NCBI GenBank assembly: GCA_032158295.1
Contig: CM063248.1
Location: 1-64,000 of the forward strand
Reading direction: 5' to 3'
DNA length: 64,000 bases
From: Pycnopodia helianthoides
Lineage: Eukaryota; Echinodermata; Asteroidea; Forcipulatida; Asteriidae
Below the pieces are notes generated by a model. The model did not search any database and was not told the DNA's origin. It saw nothing but the letters and a program-made list of their open reading frames with translations. The translations under genes and the position numbers were made by a program. Below are positions 31,530-43,897 of this stretch, in pieces. Position 1 is the stretch's first letter; every line of letters starts with the position of its first letter.

Positions 31530-33730
31530 TTACAGTCATGTCTCGTTTGTTGCTCATTTCCTCACTGCGTTAAAACTGTTATTTCCGGGTTCAATTGAGT
31601 CATTGTTATATAACTATATAGGATACTTTCAGTTTCCCAAAATCTTCGAGTTATAATGACATTATTGGCGATATTTACCAGACGAAATATCGTCTGTCAA
31701 AATTTCGCACTCAAATGTCCACTTTTTTTGTAGATTTTCCCCAAGAAAATAAGTAGTGAGAGCATGTAGAAGTTGTATGCAATTGTCTCCTGTTCAGAAA
31801 CCATCATTTCTTCATGCATTTTTGTTTCATATCAATGTATGGTAAACCTACACAGGATGGACTGTAAACATTATATTTTACACAACTTTTTTCATCATAT
31901 ACCAAGTACAGAGGGTGCGTTGTTTTTGCTGTCTTAACTCTTTTCTCAACCTTAAGTGGCAGGTGAACGAACTCTGTGCGATTCATGCTGTACATTGCAC
32001 AGCTCTTATGACTATATGAGCAGTGTACACACATGTTATTCTAATTTTGGAAATATTGTGTTAATTGTAAGGGTTCACTAAACTGAGGTATTCAAATTCT
32101 TTAAAATGTTTGAAATCATGTGTAACTGCCAAGGTTGTTAATTGCCAAGGGTCGTGTTCATTCAAAAAGAAAAGGGCCCTCTGTTACAATGCTTAAAATT
32201 TATGGGAAGATTTTGAAAGAGTACCATGACCAGGGGCTGGCACGGAATCAGCCGTCGGTGTGAGTCTGTGTGACATTCCAGCCCTGAAATTATAAAATCA
32301 AACAAAGCAATCTAACTTACAAACTTGATGCTATTAAAGTTATTATCCTTGTTTTGAAAGGGCTGCCGATTAATAACAACATTTCAATAACAGAAATATA
32401 TCAATTGGGTTAATATTGATTGCAAACAGGGTGTCCAGTGTTGCATACATGATTGGCATTGTAACACAAATCTGTCTTTTAGTGATTCAAAACAGAGTGT
32501 GCAAAAGCTTTGAATCTGACACCCCTCTGGCCAAACCATTCTCTCCAGTGGGACTTTCTTTTTCCTGTTAATTTAACTTTTTACCTTTAATGTATTTATT
32601 CATATGTATTTGTTTAATTTGTCTTGGTTTGTAAATTATTATTCATGGTTTATTCACGCTCATTCTGCAACACGAGGGCTGAGTTGTATGAAGTTTACAC
32701 TAAAAACAATTTACACATTTATGTTTTTTTTACAAGGGTTGCCTCATTAGTCGTCAATTAATCTGTTCTCCCTTCCTGCCCTTGGGGCACTGGGTACATA
32801 TGTATACAAAATCAGACAAAAATACAATACAATACCTAAAATACCCAAAACGAGCTATGGCATGAACACATGACATTTGAGCGATCATAATGACCTGTCT
32901 TTGTGTTACTGTTGTCATCAGTGTTGTCATGGTAGCATTGTTTTAACACTAGGCTGCTTATTTAACTCCAGTTTTTTAAAAATTAAAAAACAAGAAGAAA
33001 AAAAACACTACCGCACTAGACATGAGCAACAGTATTTTAGTATTGAAAAATGTTTGTTTTGAATTTTTGTGTAAATAAAGTAATTGATTTTGAATTTTAT
33101 GGAAGTTAGTGATAACAGTTTTTTTTTGAGGATCTTAAAAAGATTAGTGATATACTTGTAAAATAACAGAGCTGTGAATTTTCGGCGGCGTAGCCACGGA
33201 GGGCCTGGGGGCACATGCCCCCCTCCCCCAGAAAAAAATGGTGCGGGCATAAGGGGAGGAGAAACATAACACCATAAAAAATATCAGATGTTTTCCTTGT
33301 TAAAAGTGCCGAAGAAATTTAAACACTGTAAAACGTTTGTTGGTGTGCTTGGTCATTACCGCACTTTAGTCTGTGCATGTGCCAAGTTGTATGTCGGACT
33401 TTTCAGTATTTTTTCTCCTCTTCTTTTCCTTTTCTTAGAGAGAAACAGACTATGCACTGCGAATTAACACGCACTTTATGTTTGATATGTTTTTAACAGA
33501 TAGTTTGGTTTAGTGCGTCAAAGGTACCTGATAAATTGGGGCCACTACATGTGTAGTAGATTGCTCCCCTTCTGTCCTGCGAGCAAACCATGAGTACAGT
33601 TGGTAGCAATGAATCCACATAAAAAGTGAGTATACATTTTGTAACTACCCATATTTTTGGTGTCTACTTCACTCTACTTGCCTGAAGAGCAAATACTACA
33701 TTTGCATTATTATGTCGGCAGGCAGTTTGC
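31530..33730. other. No gene seen
   Basis: Mostly AT-rich unique-looking sequence. A short repeat with a GGGGGCACATGCCCCC hairpin lies at about 33208-33225 ('ggcggcgtagccacgg' context), which looks like a small dispersed element. Confidence 0.4.
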
Positions 33731-33733
33731 TAA

Positions 33734-34207
33734 GGGTGCACCCCACCAAACTCCCATAGCATACAGTGCAAAATGCTAAATATTCAAAATACACGAAAAA
33801 TGCTTACAAGTCTCATAGCTTTTTAAAGTAAAGAGAGAATTATTATTTGACTCTTGAACTTTTATTCTCTGCTCAATTTAATATGGGGAGTCCCTTGCCC
33901 CGTCGAGTTATTCTCCCTCATAATTAAAACACCCCCACACAGGTGTAATTCTCAAAACGTCCGAGCGTCAATCGTGAAAAATGTCCTTACACCTCTCAGC
34001 AAAGAGGACCATTTATTTCAGGGACTATGTCATCCAAATTACCTCAGTTTGGAAGTCAACAACCCCCAGGTCACAATTGGGCAACATTTGTAAACTGAAA
34101 CACTTTCTGGGTGCTCTCAAATCTGTTTAAAATAGAATATTTTGAGGGCCTACAAAAAACTAATGAGCTCGACGCTCTGTTTTCTCCTTATTTGGTGGGG
34201 TGCACCC
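33734..34207. mobile_element. GGGTGCACC-ended MITE, copy A
   Basis: Starts GGGTGCACCCCACCAAAC and ends with the inverse TTTGGTGGGGTGCACCC. Shares 'gactcttgaacttttattc' and 'ctcaaaacgtccgagc' with copy B at 40050-40383. A target duplication is not clear. Confidence 0.7.
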
Positions 34208-34934
34208 TATAAAGGAAGTTGTTTTCAAAGTTTCATTGGAGACCACATTCAGGACATTAGGACTAACGTTAGGATCATATTTCTTCAGGAAAATTTAATT
34301 TGTTTTAATCCGAACCCTGCATTAACATATAACGTTACAGACTCGATGGTGCCAGCTGGCGGGCTTCACCAAAGCTTCCAATAAGTTATTTACTATTGTG
34401 GTCAGGGGTGGGGGGAGGCGGTGCTTCTGTTTGACTTTGTGAATGGAGCGTGAATTGAGTTTTTTTTTCTATTGAGTTTGGGGGAGGGGCGGGGCTTGTA
34501 AGGCTCGCATGATTACTTGATGAAAGGGAGCAAGTTGCATAAGATTTCAAGGTTCATTGAGGGTCTAGTTGGCCACACTACTAGTACTAGTCTTGGTTAA
34601 GACCTTCTCTTGTTGATTTATCACAGTTTTCCCCACGAGAGGGCGTTACCATTCACGAACTGCTCTCACAACACGAACCGCTCCAAGAGAAGGTCTTGGG
34701 AAACTCTCATTCGTTAGGTCATGCGTGCGCATAGTGTTTAGCATAATCTGTTGAATATGGAAATAAATGTGACGTTTTGGTTTGCATATGTAGTAGCAGT
34801 CTAGAACCCAGACGTCAACAGAAGTACGGTTTTATGCTATAATATTAACACGTGGAAGGTTGTATTTACGTTGTAAAACCGTGCAGAAGTGTTGTGCTGT
34901 GTGTTGCATAATCTTTGTTTGTGTACATGAACAG

Positions 34935-36304
34935 GCACAGCTATCTTGCGTGGAAAATGGCTGACCGTTTGGACTGGCGAGAATCACGACAAAGCTCTGA
35001 TGTTCGTCGTTCTTCCGCTGAAGGCACCGGCAGTTGACCAGTTAAATTGGCCTTAATGCCGCAGACATCACCTCAGACTCAGAGGTAATTTTTGCTAGTC
35101 CCGAAACACTCTGTGAGTGTGGGCCAAGAGGGAAGATAAAGCAGTGAAATCGAGATGTTTGGCTGTGTTCATTGATGAGAACCATTGTATCCAAATGTTA
35201 AGTATCCTCCGGCCATTCATGTTCTCAAGAATCACGAATGTTATTTATTGTATTTCTAATAGTAATACTCATAGTAATATCAAATTAAAAAACTCGGTCA
35301 TCATAGTTGATTCCTTGTGAAGCATGTGAAGGAATTGTTGGTCATTGGTGGATATAATAAATATTAGGTTATTTACTACTGAATTTGGGTCATCTCGTAC
35401 GAGTTAACCTGGGTACAAGTTTACTTAGGCATGAGTTAACATGGGTACGAGTTGACTTGGGTACGAATTGACCTGGGTATGAGTTAACTTGGGTACGAGT
35501 TGACTTGGGTACAATGTTGAGGGTACGAGTTGAGTTGACCTTCGAAAAAAGGAGTACAGCGCCCCAGAATTACTGGGTCTAATTTACACGTATATTTCTT
35601 CACATTATAGTCCACTTGGCTTCCTTGCCATTCCCTTTGGTCCCAAGTTTATGCATGAAAAAACTAAATGTACACTAACGCAGCAAAACAATAAATTGGT
35701 ACTCTTTAGTCTGCGATTTTGGAGTGCAAGAAATTTACAGATGCAATTATTATAACTTTTAGTAATTTTTGTTTTACTTTTGTTTCTATCTGTGTACAGG
35801 GGTCACTCATTTGGAGAAAGTGCAGTATTCCGAAAATGCTATGGTCAATTAGGAGAAATTCGTTCTACATTGTAGCTGTCAACACCAATTATTGCTATAA
35901 CTGCAACAGCTACAAAAACTGTTAGGCAGATAGTTGTGGAGAGCCTATCCATGCAATATTACGGATTGATTGAGGACAGTCCCGTAAGGAATAATATTAA
36001 GTATGTGGTGGCGAAAGTACCTTCAAAAAGATGGGATGAAATTTTTGAGTGGCTTTTCAAAGAAGTCAAGGACAAACAAAGGTCAACTGAAAGGGTCATC
36101 ATTTGTTGCCAGTCACGGAAGCAGGTCGGCCAACTGTATGCAATGTTTTGCTCAATGCTGCCACATGAACTTTACAAGTACTTTAATATGCATCACACAA
36201 ATACCGAGGACGGAGTACAGAGAGACGTAATTGCGGGTTCTGTTCAGGCCACTTTTCACTTGACATTCCAAAAAGGAGTGTTCTTGATATTCTCTCTGAA
36301 ATAA
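34935..36304 (+). pseudogene. RecQ-family helicase pseudogene, multi-exon
   Basis: Exon 34935-35084 reads DKALMFVVLPLKAPAVDQL (motif Ia region), then shifts frame by one base in an A run near 35045 to GLNAADITSDSE and a GTAATT donor. A piece at about 35120-35205 has CLAVFIDENHCIQM, the DEAH box with Ala changed to Asn. Exon 35800-36304 has GHSFGESAVFRKCYGQLGEI, an in-frame TAG, then TPIIAITATATKTVRQ (motif III, TATAT), QYYGLIEDSPVRNNIKYV, and ERVIICCQSRKQVGQLY (motif IV region). The order and spacing are those of RecQ SF2 helicases. Stop, frame shift, DENH and loss of later motifs make it dead. It lies inside a TIR element. Confidence 0.75.
35390..35545. repeat. 18-bp minisatellite, GGGTACGAGTTGACTT-like
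   Basis: About eight imperfect units of 'gggtacgagttgacttg' lie inside the TIR element, in the intron before the last helicase exon. Confidence 0.85.
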
Positions 36305-36309
36305 CACAA

Positions 36310-38280
36310 GTCCAAGTAAAATTCAACGTACAGTAAATGAATGATTACCTGTTGAGTTTTGTAAAGTAGGTGATGTAAACACTACAGATTTATTGTGTTT
36401 GTATCATCAAACATGGATTATTGAGGGAGGTCAGATAACGATCTTTTTACATGTAAACATTGTCATTATCCATAATGAATATAAAACACTTAACTGTATC
36501 AAGTTCAATATCCTTTATACAATAAGTTGAGATACTTCTTCCCCACAAAAAGTTGTTATTAATGTTTACTTGGTTAATGGCAGTGGAAAGCTGTTGATAT
36601 TATACATTTTCAGAAATGACACCCCTTAAAGTAGTGTAGTTTTAAAGAAGAGGTAATTTTTCACCAAACGATTTAAATCTGAGAAAGTCTTCAGGCATGA
36701 AGCCTTTTTCAGGCATCATGGTGTTTTGGTAATTTTATGCGTATGTTGCAATACACTTAATGAATAGTGGTCATTGAGATCTAAGGAAATCATGTCCTGT
36801 TTTAATGAAACATTTCGTTTTTATGATATTAATTTCAAAATGTTTCCATTACAATTTTACATAAAACTTTTGATGAGTTCAGTGCATTTTGAGTTGATGC
36901 TGACTGATATGAACCATTAGGCATACTACTCGATAGTTTAATCATTTATCGTCATTTATCGTCTCCTCTTCAAGATCTACCATACTTATAGCCATATAGT
37001 TTAAAAACTAAGTTTTTGTTAAGGTGTTTTTTATGATGTTAACAACAAAGTATGTAGCCTGTAACTATTGGTTCATGCACTATTTAAAAACAGTTAAAAG
37101 TACAATGTACAGTACTTGAAAATCAACGGCTTTCTTCACTAGGCCCTATGCTGTATTAAATATGGATGCTTTTCAACACTGACCTTGCCATGGACTTCTT
37201 GGGGTGAATTTTGACTGGTCCTTGGCTGTTTTAAAATGCCCTTTGCCATAAAGAACGCTGCTCAGCATCATTTTTTGAACCTAATTTTTTTGTAAGTACT
37301 GTACAGCATAGTGTTAGCCAGAGGGGTGTCTGGGTGTCTTTTGGACACCCTGTTTTAAATTTGGACACCCTGTTTTGTCTGTCATTTACATGTAAATGTA
37401 TTGTAAGTGAACAATTTTGACACCCAGTTTTTAAATTTCCAGCAAATTTTGACACCCCTTTTCCAAATCTTGGCTAAAACCTTGCTGTACAGTATGTTTA
37501 AATGCTTGAACATTGAAAAGAAAATGATGAATAAACAAGTGTAAATAATTATTTTACATACATGTACATACTTGTTGATCCTTCAGAATGTGTTGTTATT
37601 AATTTACTTGTAATCAAAAAACAAAATACACGTGCAGTATGTATGTACTCTGTACATGTAACTCTAAAACCAGGGGTGGGGGTGTGGAACTGCCGGGCAA
37701 AGCATTGACTGTGTGGCATTGGGAACAAAACGTGTGTTTTAAAGGTAGATAGTAAACCCCAAAGATGAAACAATGTTGCAAAATTCTATGAAAACACAAT
37801 TTACGTGTATTTGTTTGGATGAGAAAACAATTACAAGCATACAAAACAATGTCAGTATTTACAGGAAAGGGTCACATTTTGTTTGGTTTGTATTTCTATA
37901 ATCTGGGGCTTACATTTTATCAAGGTGCTATTGCCAAGGAGTTTATTTATGCATGTCTTTAACAAAAGAATGCATAGCCAAGTACTATTGTATATCAAAA
38001 AAACTGGATCATTCAAGTACCCTTGACATGTGCAATGACCTTCAAATTTATAAAGTGACTCAACAAAGGCTGACACTTGGAAGGTTGCAATGGCCACACA
38101 TATCCTGGACAGATTCAATCATAATAGCAAAAACCCTACAAAGTTGCCTTTTAAGTTACAGGCCTACTTTGTACATGTAGGCCTACACAAAGAATATACA
38201 AAAATTATTTTAGATTTTCCACTCAGGAATTATACTTGGTCCTAGGGAAAAGAAGGGCATTTTATTGGGTAAGGGCTAAC
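36310..38280. other. Interior of the TIR element, no gene recognised
   Basis: AT-rich. Several GGACACCC/GACACCC motifs cluster at 37325-37460. No supported exon. Confidence 0.4.
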
Positions 38281-38589
38281 CTAGATGTACACATGCAGTT
38301 GACTTTGTACATTTTCTCCCAAGCCAAATGTCCATTCCATGAAGAAATGTATCAATGCTATTTCGCTAGCATCAGAGTTGTGTGTAATGTGATGGCGTGC
38401 TAAATCCTTCAGGGTAGATTTAATCCACTTATGAAGGGCATGTACACTAAGTGTTGAAAACACAGAACAAGGGAAATCAGCAAAGAAATATTTTCTGCAA
38501 GTGATTAATTCTAGGTTACAAATCAAACACCATCGATCACGGCTACGTCGCTCACGAGTGTTCAGCTGAGATTCATACACGTAACACAC
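38281..38589 (-). CDS. Unknown ORF inside the TIR element
   Basis: A 102-codon minus-strand frame has protein-like composition: RDRWCLICNLELITCRKYFF, VHALHKWIKSTLKDLARHH, LIHFFMEWTFGLGENVQ. A CpG-rich stretch (38590-38760, with CCGCGGCCGCCGGGG) lies directly upstream on this strand and could be its promoter. There is no in-frame ATG near the start, so an upstream exon or acceptor is needed. The C-x2-C pair is too little to call a zinc site. It might belong to the element's gene set. Confidence 0.35.
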   Translation of the reverse strand: MCYVYESQLNTRERRSRDRWCLICNLELITCRKYFFADFPCSVFSTLSVHALHKWIKSTLKDLARHHITHNSDASEIALIHFFMEWTFGLGENVQSQLHVYI

Positions 38590-38969
38590 CGCGCCGACCG
38601 CGGCCGCCGGGGCTCCACACCACTGTCAGAGTATAGAGCTGTGCCCCACACACTCATAGTTTTAGACAGGCACTTCGCACCATTCAATCTATATCCGACC
38701 AGTCTATTCTGCGTGTGTACTCTCAGAGTTGCTTCTCGTGCACCGTACGCTTAATACATGCATTGCTAGTTACGTCATCATCAAACTGACGCATGCGCAG
38801 TGGTTTGCTACCGAATTCGGTAGCGATGAATGAGAGTTTCCCAAGACCTTCTCTTGGAGCGGTTCGTGTTGTGAGAGCAGTTCGTGAATGGTAACGCCCT
38901 CTTGTGGGGAAAACTGTGATAAATCAACAAGAGAAGGTCTTAACCAAGACTACCACACTACTAGATTGA

Positions 38970-40045
38970 ACAAACATTACTCCAGCTAACCCCCCCCCCC
39001 CGTGCCCTGCACATGCCAACACATTCCCCCCTACCCTAAACTGAGGACAAGACAATCTCCAGATGAAAAAATAATGTTGACATGATTGCGTACTTTCTCG
39101 AACAAAGAGTTGGAGGCTTTCAGCGGAGATGAGATAGTTTCCCCAAAACATATGAGCACACCTACAAACAAGTCATGGCTCTTTGACCCACTTTGGTGAC
39201 CTACGGCAGTACGAGTTAGGGCTAGAGGGCCATAATTGCTAACGGGGCTAAAGTATGGTTAGCGTTTGAACTAGGGTTAGGGTTAGGGCTAGGGCTAAAA
39301 TTTGGGTCAGGGTTAAGAAGAAAAGGGTCATGTGTACTTTTCTTTCTAGCACAACCACTCAATCCATGGTTTCAGGTCATGTTGCGTGTCCTAGGTTTGA
39401 TGATACTTAAAAATAACAACATACAACTTAAGAATAGGGCAACTAATTTGACTTACCCAAAATCCAAATTGAACACAGTTATTGCAAACCCTACCCACCA
39501 TGATAGATAATTCAACCAAATAATATACTCGAAAAATTTACGGGTACACTGTCACTCAGCAGCTGGTTTATCATGCAGCTGGTAATACTATAAGTACTAT
39601 TAGTAACTTGCACTAGCATGTACTGTACAAAAAACATACATCATGTATGTCTATTGCTTGAAGTTTGACACCCAAGTTAATAACAATGTACTCTCATATT
39701 TTTTTTTTTATTATTATTGTAATTTTCAGGATAGAAACACTTGTGAAAAGTTTGTAAAAATTGCAAACATCATTTAAAAATTAGTGAATGAAAGGAGAAA
39801 AATAATTTGAGTGGTACAAGGTGTTTTTCGTGCTGACTGGGGTGCAATTCACCATTTTGTAACATTTAACATTCCATTTTCCTTGTAAATAAATTGTTTG
39901 CACAGCAAAAAAAATGAATAAAAATTATCACTGGATTAAAAACCCAATCTCTATCACACTGAATGTCAGTTTACAAATTATTATAAACAAAGACACGTTT
40001 AAAACCCCATCATGTAAACAAAAAATGACAGATCAGTTTTTCCCT
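38970..40045. other. No gene; short TTAGGG-like run
   Basis: C-run at 38990-39001. 'ctagggttagggttagggctaggg' -like sequence around 39270-39293 is too short and impure to be telomeric. The rest is AT-rich. Confidence 0.4.
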
Positions 40046-40049
40046 TATA

Positions 40050-40383
40050 GGGTGCACCCTGCCAAATAAACCCCCATGGCATACAGTGCAAAAGGCTAAA
40101 TATTCAAAAATACACGAAAAATACTTACAAGTCTCACAGTTTTTTACAGTAAAGGGAAAATTATTAATTGACTCTTGAACTTTTATTCTCTGCTCAATTT
40201 GATATGGGAAGCCCCTGGGCCCGTCGAGTTATACTCCATCCTAATAAAAACACCCCTACACAGGTGTAATTCTCAAAACGTCCGAGCATCAATCTTGAAA
40301 ATGTCCCTACACCTCTCAGCAAATAGGACCATTTATTTCAGGGTTCGTCGCTCTGTTTTCTTCTTATTTGTTGGGGTGCACCC
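40050..40383. mobile_element. GGGTGCACC-ended MITE, copy B
   Basis: Same termini and interior as 33734-34207, in the same orientation, but lacking about 140 internal bases after 'ccatttatttcaggg'. Confidence 0.7.
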
Positions 40384-40649
40384 TTACAGTTTTACACACA
40401 ATAGCGCCCTGTGTTGTCCAATTCCCAACGCCTTGTGAAATACGTACTACGTTAGCGTCCTCTTTTTCTCTTAGCGCAGGCGAAGGTACCACAGGTTTAA
40501 TTACAGCTCGTGATTTTCATTAAAATTTACGTTACCTGACTGCTTTGAGAAAGCAGGCTATCTCTAATAAAGATATTTGATCACAAAATGTACAGTTGTG
40601 TAGTTGTGAAGAGTGATTTGGTGATTTAGAAAGAAGAATTGTAGGAAGT

Positions 40650-41765
40650 TGGGGACAGCTAGGGCCTGTCAGAACCGGAGGGACCTACATCCCTATCCCT
40701 CCAGCCTGAGTCCTCCTGAGATTGCACCAGCGACACTACTTTGCGTGGCAGCAATCCCTTGGTCAGCTAGGAGCAAGGGACCCTACAGTCCCTCCGTCTC
40801 CTGCTAGTGTGCCTGGGTCCGCCCAACCATAAGGGAAACGCCCCGAATATCATCTGGGCTGTTTTTCCGTCTGTCAGTTAGAGTCATGCCTGACGCGTCG
40901 CTTCAAGGCTGGGGGAAATCCTCCACCCGCGATTGTCCAACACCAATTGTCCCACACCAACGTCCTGAAAATGTAAGCAGTCTCCAACGCACTGCAACAT
41001 TTTCAGACAAACGTCAAGTGACAAGCAGTCCTGTTGGGGGACACTCAGACGGGCCAGCTGCGTGCACCCCGCGGGACCTCACCCTGGTGCATACACATTC
41101 AGCTGTCCACATCACAGGCGTGGTTAGATTGCCACGAGGGAGTGGTCACTGCTCCCACAGGTGGCTCGTTTGCTCTTTCAACTGATGCGAACAATCAACT
41201 ACCGGTCTACTGAGCAGGGGGCCCAAAGCCCGACTCGTGGCAGATCGACGCACTGACGGTGCAGTGAGACGGCCTACTTGCCAAGCATTCCAGCCCATCT
41301 CCCTCATTCTTCGAGTGCTGGCCAAGATTAAGCAGGAGGACTGCCGAATCCTCCTCGTAGCGCTGTTCTGGCTTTGCCAGCCGTGGTTTCCCCGGCCCGT
41401 CACTAGGCTTATGGTCCACCGCCTGGTGATCCTACCGAAGCGAGCGGATCTCCTCTATCAACCCAGCACGGGGATGATTCATTCAGCTACGTGGCATCTA
41501 TACCTAACTTGTTGAGTCTGTCACGCTATCCCTTTGCCTTTAGCGACGGGCCGCAACGATCGCAGCGCACTCGCGCCGAGCCTCAACCAGAAAGGTATAC
41601 TACAGCTGACCACGCCATTTCCTTGTATAGACGGAAATTGTCCGGTCATCCCTCCAATACTTCTGTAGGGAAAATGGGGGATTTCCTCTTGTAACGTTTT
41701 GACAGCGGCCTCTCGATGGGCACGGTAAAAACTACCGATCAGCCGTCGCCGCAATCCATCTGGGT
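40650..41765 (+). pseudogene. DIRS-like retrotransposon fragment (RNase H to recombinase)
   Basis: Reading across frames gives MPDASLQGWG (RNase H start), ALQHFQTN, then PISLILRVLAKIKQEDCRIL and LFWLCQPWFPRPVTRLMV, followed by FDSGLSMGTVKT and RSAVAAIHLGF. In DIRS-type elements RNase H is followed by this 'ILVAP-W-WFP' block and then a tyrosine recombinase with a SAM-like N-terminus, which these match. Many frame shifts and stops make it a relic. GC is higher than the surroundings, marking its borders. Confidence 0.65.
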
Positions 41766-42294
41766 TTCTTCCGAAATGTTCCAGTAGAAATTTGTATTTT
41801 CCTAATGAAGGTGCATTTTATTAATGAAAAGTTGAATTTGCCTTTACAAGAATGAAATATCAATCTCTCATGTCCAACCAATGGTCCCATCATTGTACAT
41901 TAGGGCTCGAAATTTAAACCGGACCCAAGGCCCGAGACTTTAGCATCGGGCGAGTAAGTCACGAACTGAAAAGGTCTGGTGGTCTTGTGTTTTTGTTCAA
42001 ATGTTGACCTTTTAGTCTGATTAAAATGTTGACATTTTAGTCTGATAAATCTCTTTGAATTATATGTAGTATTGAATAGTTCATATAAAGGAGAGATATC
42101 TTAGTGCTTGTTCAAATTCAAACAGTTCGAATGTTAAAATGTGTTTTCTCATTTCAGTTCTGGTTTTGTAAAAAAATTCTGATCCAGTAGTTATTTACAA
42201 CTGTAATCCCTGTGGTCGTGCAGATTTTCTCCCAAATTCAAGCCCTGTTTATATCATCCTAAATTGACTCTCTGTGGTTGTCTTTCCTCTCCAG
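41766..42294. other. No gene seen
   Basis: AT-rich sequence between the DIRS relic and the first candidate ATRX exon, ending in a pyrimidine tract and CAG acceptor at 42292-42294. Confidence 0.5.
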
Positions 42295-42515
42295 AAAAGC
42301 CAGGGTGCCTCATCATATAACAAGGCAGCCCTTATTAGTCGATGATGACATCATAGCTTCTGACATTGTAGACGCAATGGACGTAGAGCCTTCATTATTT
42401 GATCCTGGTACCCCGAGCACAAGCAGTGAAGCGGTGGGCAACGGGGCTGGAGCCGGTGAGGATAGCACCGAGGATGAGGAGGACAAAGACAAAGAGGACC
42501 CTGTCTTCCCAGAGG
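42295..42515 (+). CDS. Probable upstream exon of the ATRX-like gene
   Basis: It follows a good acceptor (tctttcctctccag) and ends at a GGTAAG donor. The open frame has DDDIIASDIVDAMDVEP and an acidic run STEDEEDKDKEDPVFPE. It ends with one base of a Gly codon. The next exon (43898) begins with the two bases needed to complete that codon, so they join in frame. No ATRX-specific motif is visible, and the ADD zinc domain is not in the window. Confidence 0.5.
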
Positions 42516-43897
42516 GTAAGCCGAAATGTAAAGAGCCTCTGATAGACAAGGGTTTTCCTTTTCGCAATAGAGCCAATATGAGCCAATTGCAGGCCTATAA
42601 AGGAGCGTCTCATAAGTGGAAATGGTAGAAACGTTCTAATTGGATGGGATAAGCATTCCAGTGTGTGCTTTTGGATCGCTCTGTTGGACCACCGAAATGT
42701 TCCACTGGTGCAATCACAATACTCATGCACATATTCACTCGTGTAGGATTGCTTCTGCACTTTGGCACAATAACGTTGTCCAGCAGAACGCTCTTGTCGT
42801 CCAGTGGGATGTAGGCGTGTGCCAATTTGAAAATTCTTTCGTGCCTAGAACGTTTCCAAATTTTGAGACTTGCTCCCTAAGCATAATCAAAAAGTAATTT
42901 TATTTTAGATTTTCAGATCAAATTTACCAAATTAATTAAATAAAACCATTTAAAACATCGAGTAAACTACATTCTAAGAACCTTGATTTGACCAGCGTGC
43001 TTCGGCCATTATATTTTGGTCCAGACTGCCCCACCGTTTTAAAAAAAATCTTGGGCAGAACCCTGTAGACGATCTTATTTTGATCCAGCCTCGTTCCCAG
43101 GGGTGATTAATTTCGCCGGGCCATTTTCTCCCAGCTTGCCTTGCTCGCTCATAACCAGTGGAATTGGTTCATTAAATTGTGCCAGAATCTGGTTAATTAG
43201 GCCTGTGGTTTATCCACTCTAAGCGCCCGCTCATGTATGGTAACCCGCATAAGAGGCCTTAAGTCAAAGAGCAACTGGTTCCCTCTCATTCTTCTTTGAT
43301 TTACTTGTGATATGTCTAAACTCTATGCAGTTGAGGGTGACCGTGCAAAAACATGATTCATTTAAAATGGAATCGCGTCAAAATACTTGCATTTTACACG
43401 CGCGTACTAAGCATCCTACAAGCGCCATAAAAGTGCTCACAAGCAGTCACGTTTTGGAGCAAATCATCATTGTTTTTCAGTACATCCCTACCAGGGGTTA
43501 GGGACGAGAGGTATCGATAGGGCACGCTGCCTATGGCAGCCTATTTTGTAGGTTGCCATTATGATCGTTTTAATATCATTTAACCTCTGAAATAGCAGGA
43601 TGACGCCCATGCAGTTGGCACATTTGGACCTGCTTGATTCAACTACAAAGATTTTCACACCTTAGAACACCATTTTGATTTTCTCATTAAAGCCCAAATC
43701 TGCAGAAATATAATCACATTATTATTACTTACTGAAATCAAATATTTTCATAGAACCGCCCTGTAAACTTTCACAACTGCCATTCTAAATCCAACTGTGT
43801 GCAAATTGCTTTCCCACATGCAGTACTCTAGTCTAATTTGAACACATCAATTTTACGCAGTTGTGCACTTATTATTTGATTTTGTTTCCTGAAACAG
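42516..43897. other. Intron, no further exon recognised
   Basis: AT-rich, with no exon or element I can support. It lies between the two in-phase exons at 42515 and 43898. Confidence 0.5.

Larger units (their letters stand above)
34588..38952. mobile_element. 4.4-kb element with 125-bp TIRs around a RecQ-like helicase
   Basis: 34588-34712 (TAGTCTTGGTTAAGACC..) and 38828-38952 are inverted copies, nearly identical over 125 bp (one difference noted, CGAGAGG/CAAGAGG). A direct repeat CCACACTACTAG flanks it (34573-34584, 38953-38964), with three extra bases at the left. The inside carries decayed RecQ helicase exons (+) and an opposite-strand frame near the right end. This is the layout of a large TIR DNA transposon, but I see no transposase and cannot name a superfamily. 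Two inverted MITEs trapping a helicase pseudogene is the alternative. Confidence 0.65.

Noticed and set aside
39265..39300. Interstitial telomere repeat
   Set aside because: Only two or three imperfect TTAGGG units.
42395..42760. Minus-strand 121-codon ORF
   Set aside because: Shadow of the plus-strand acidic exon, which has good splice sites.
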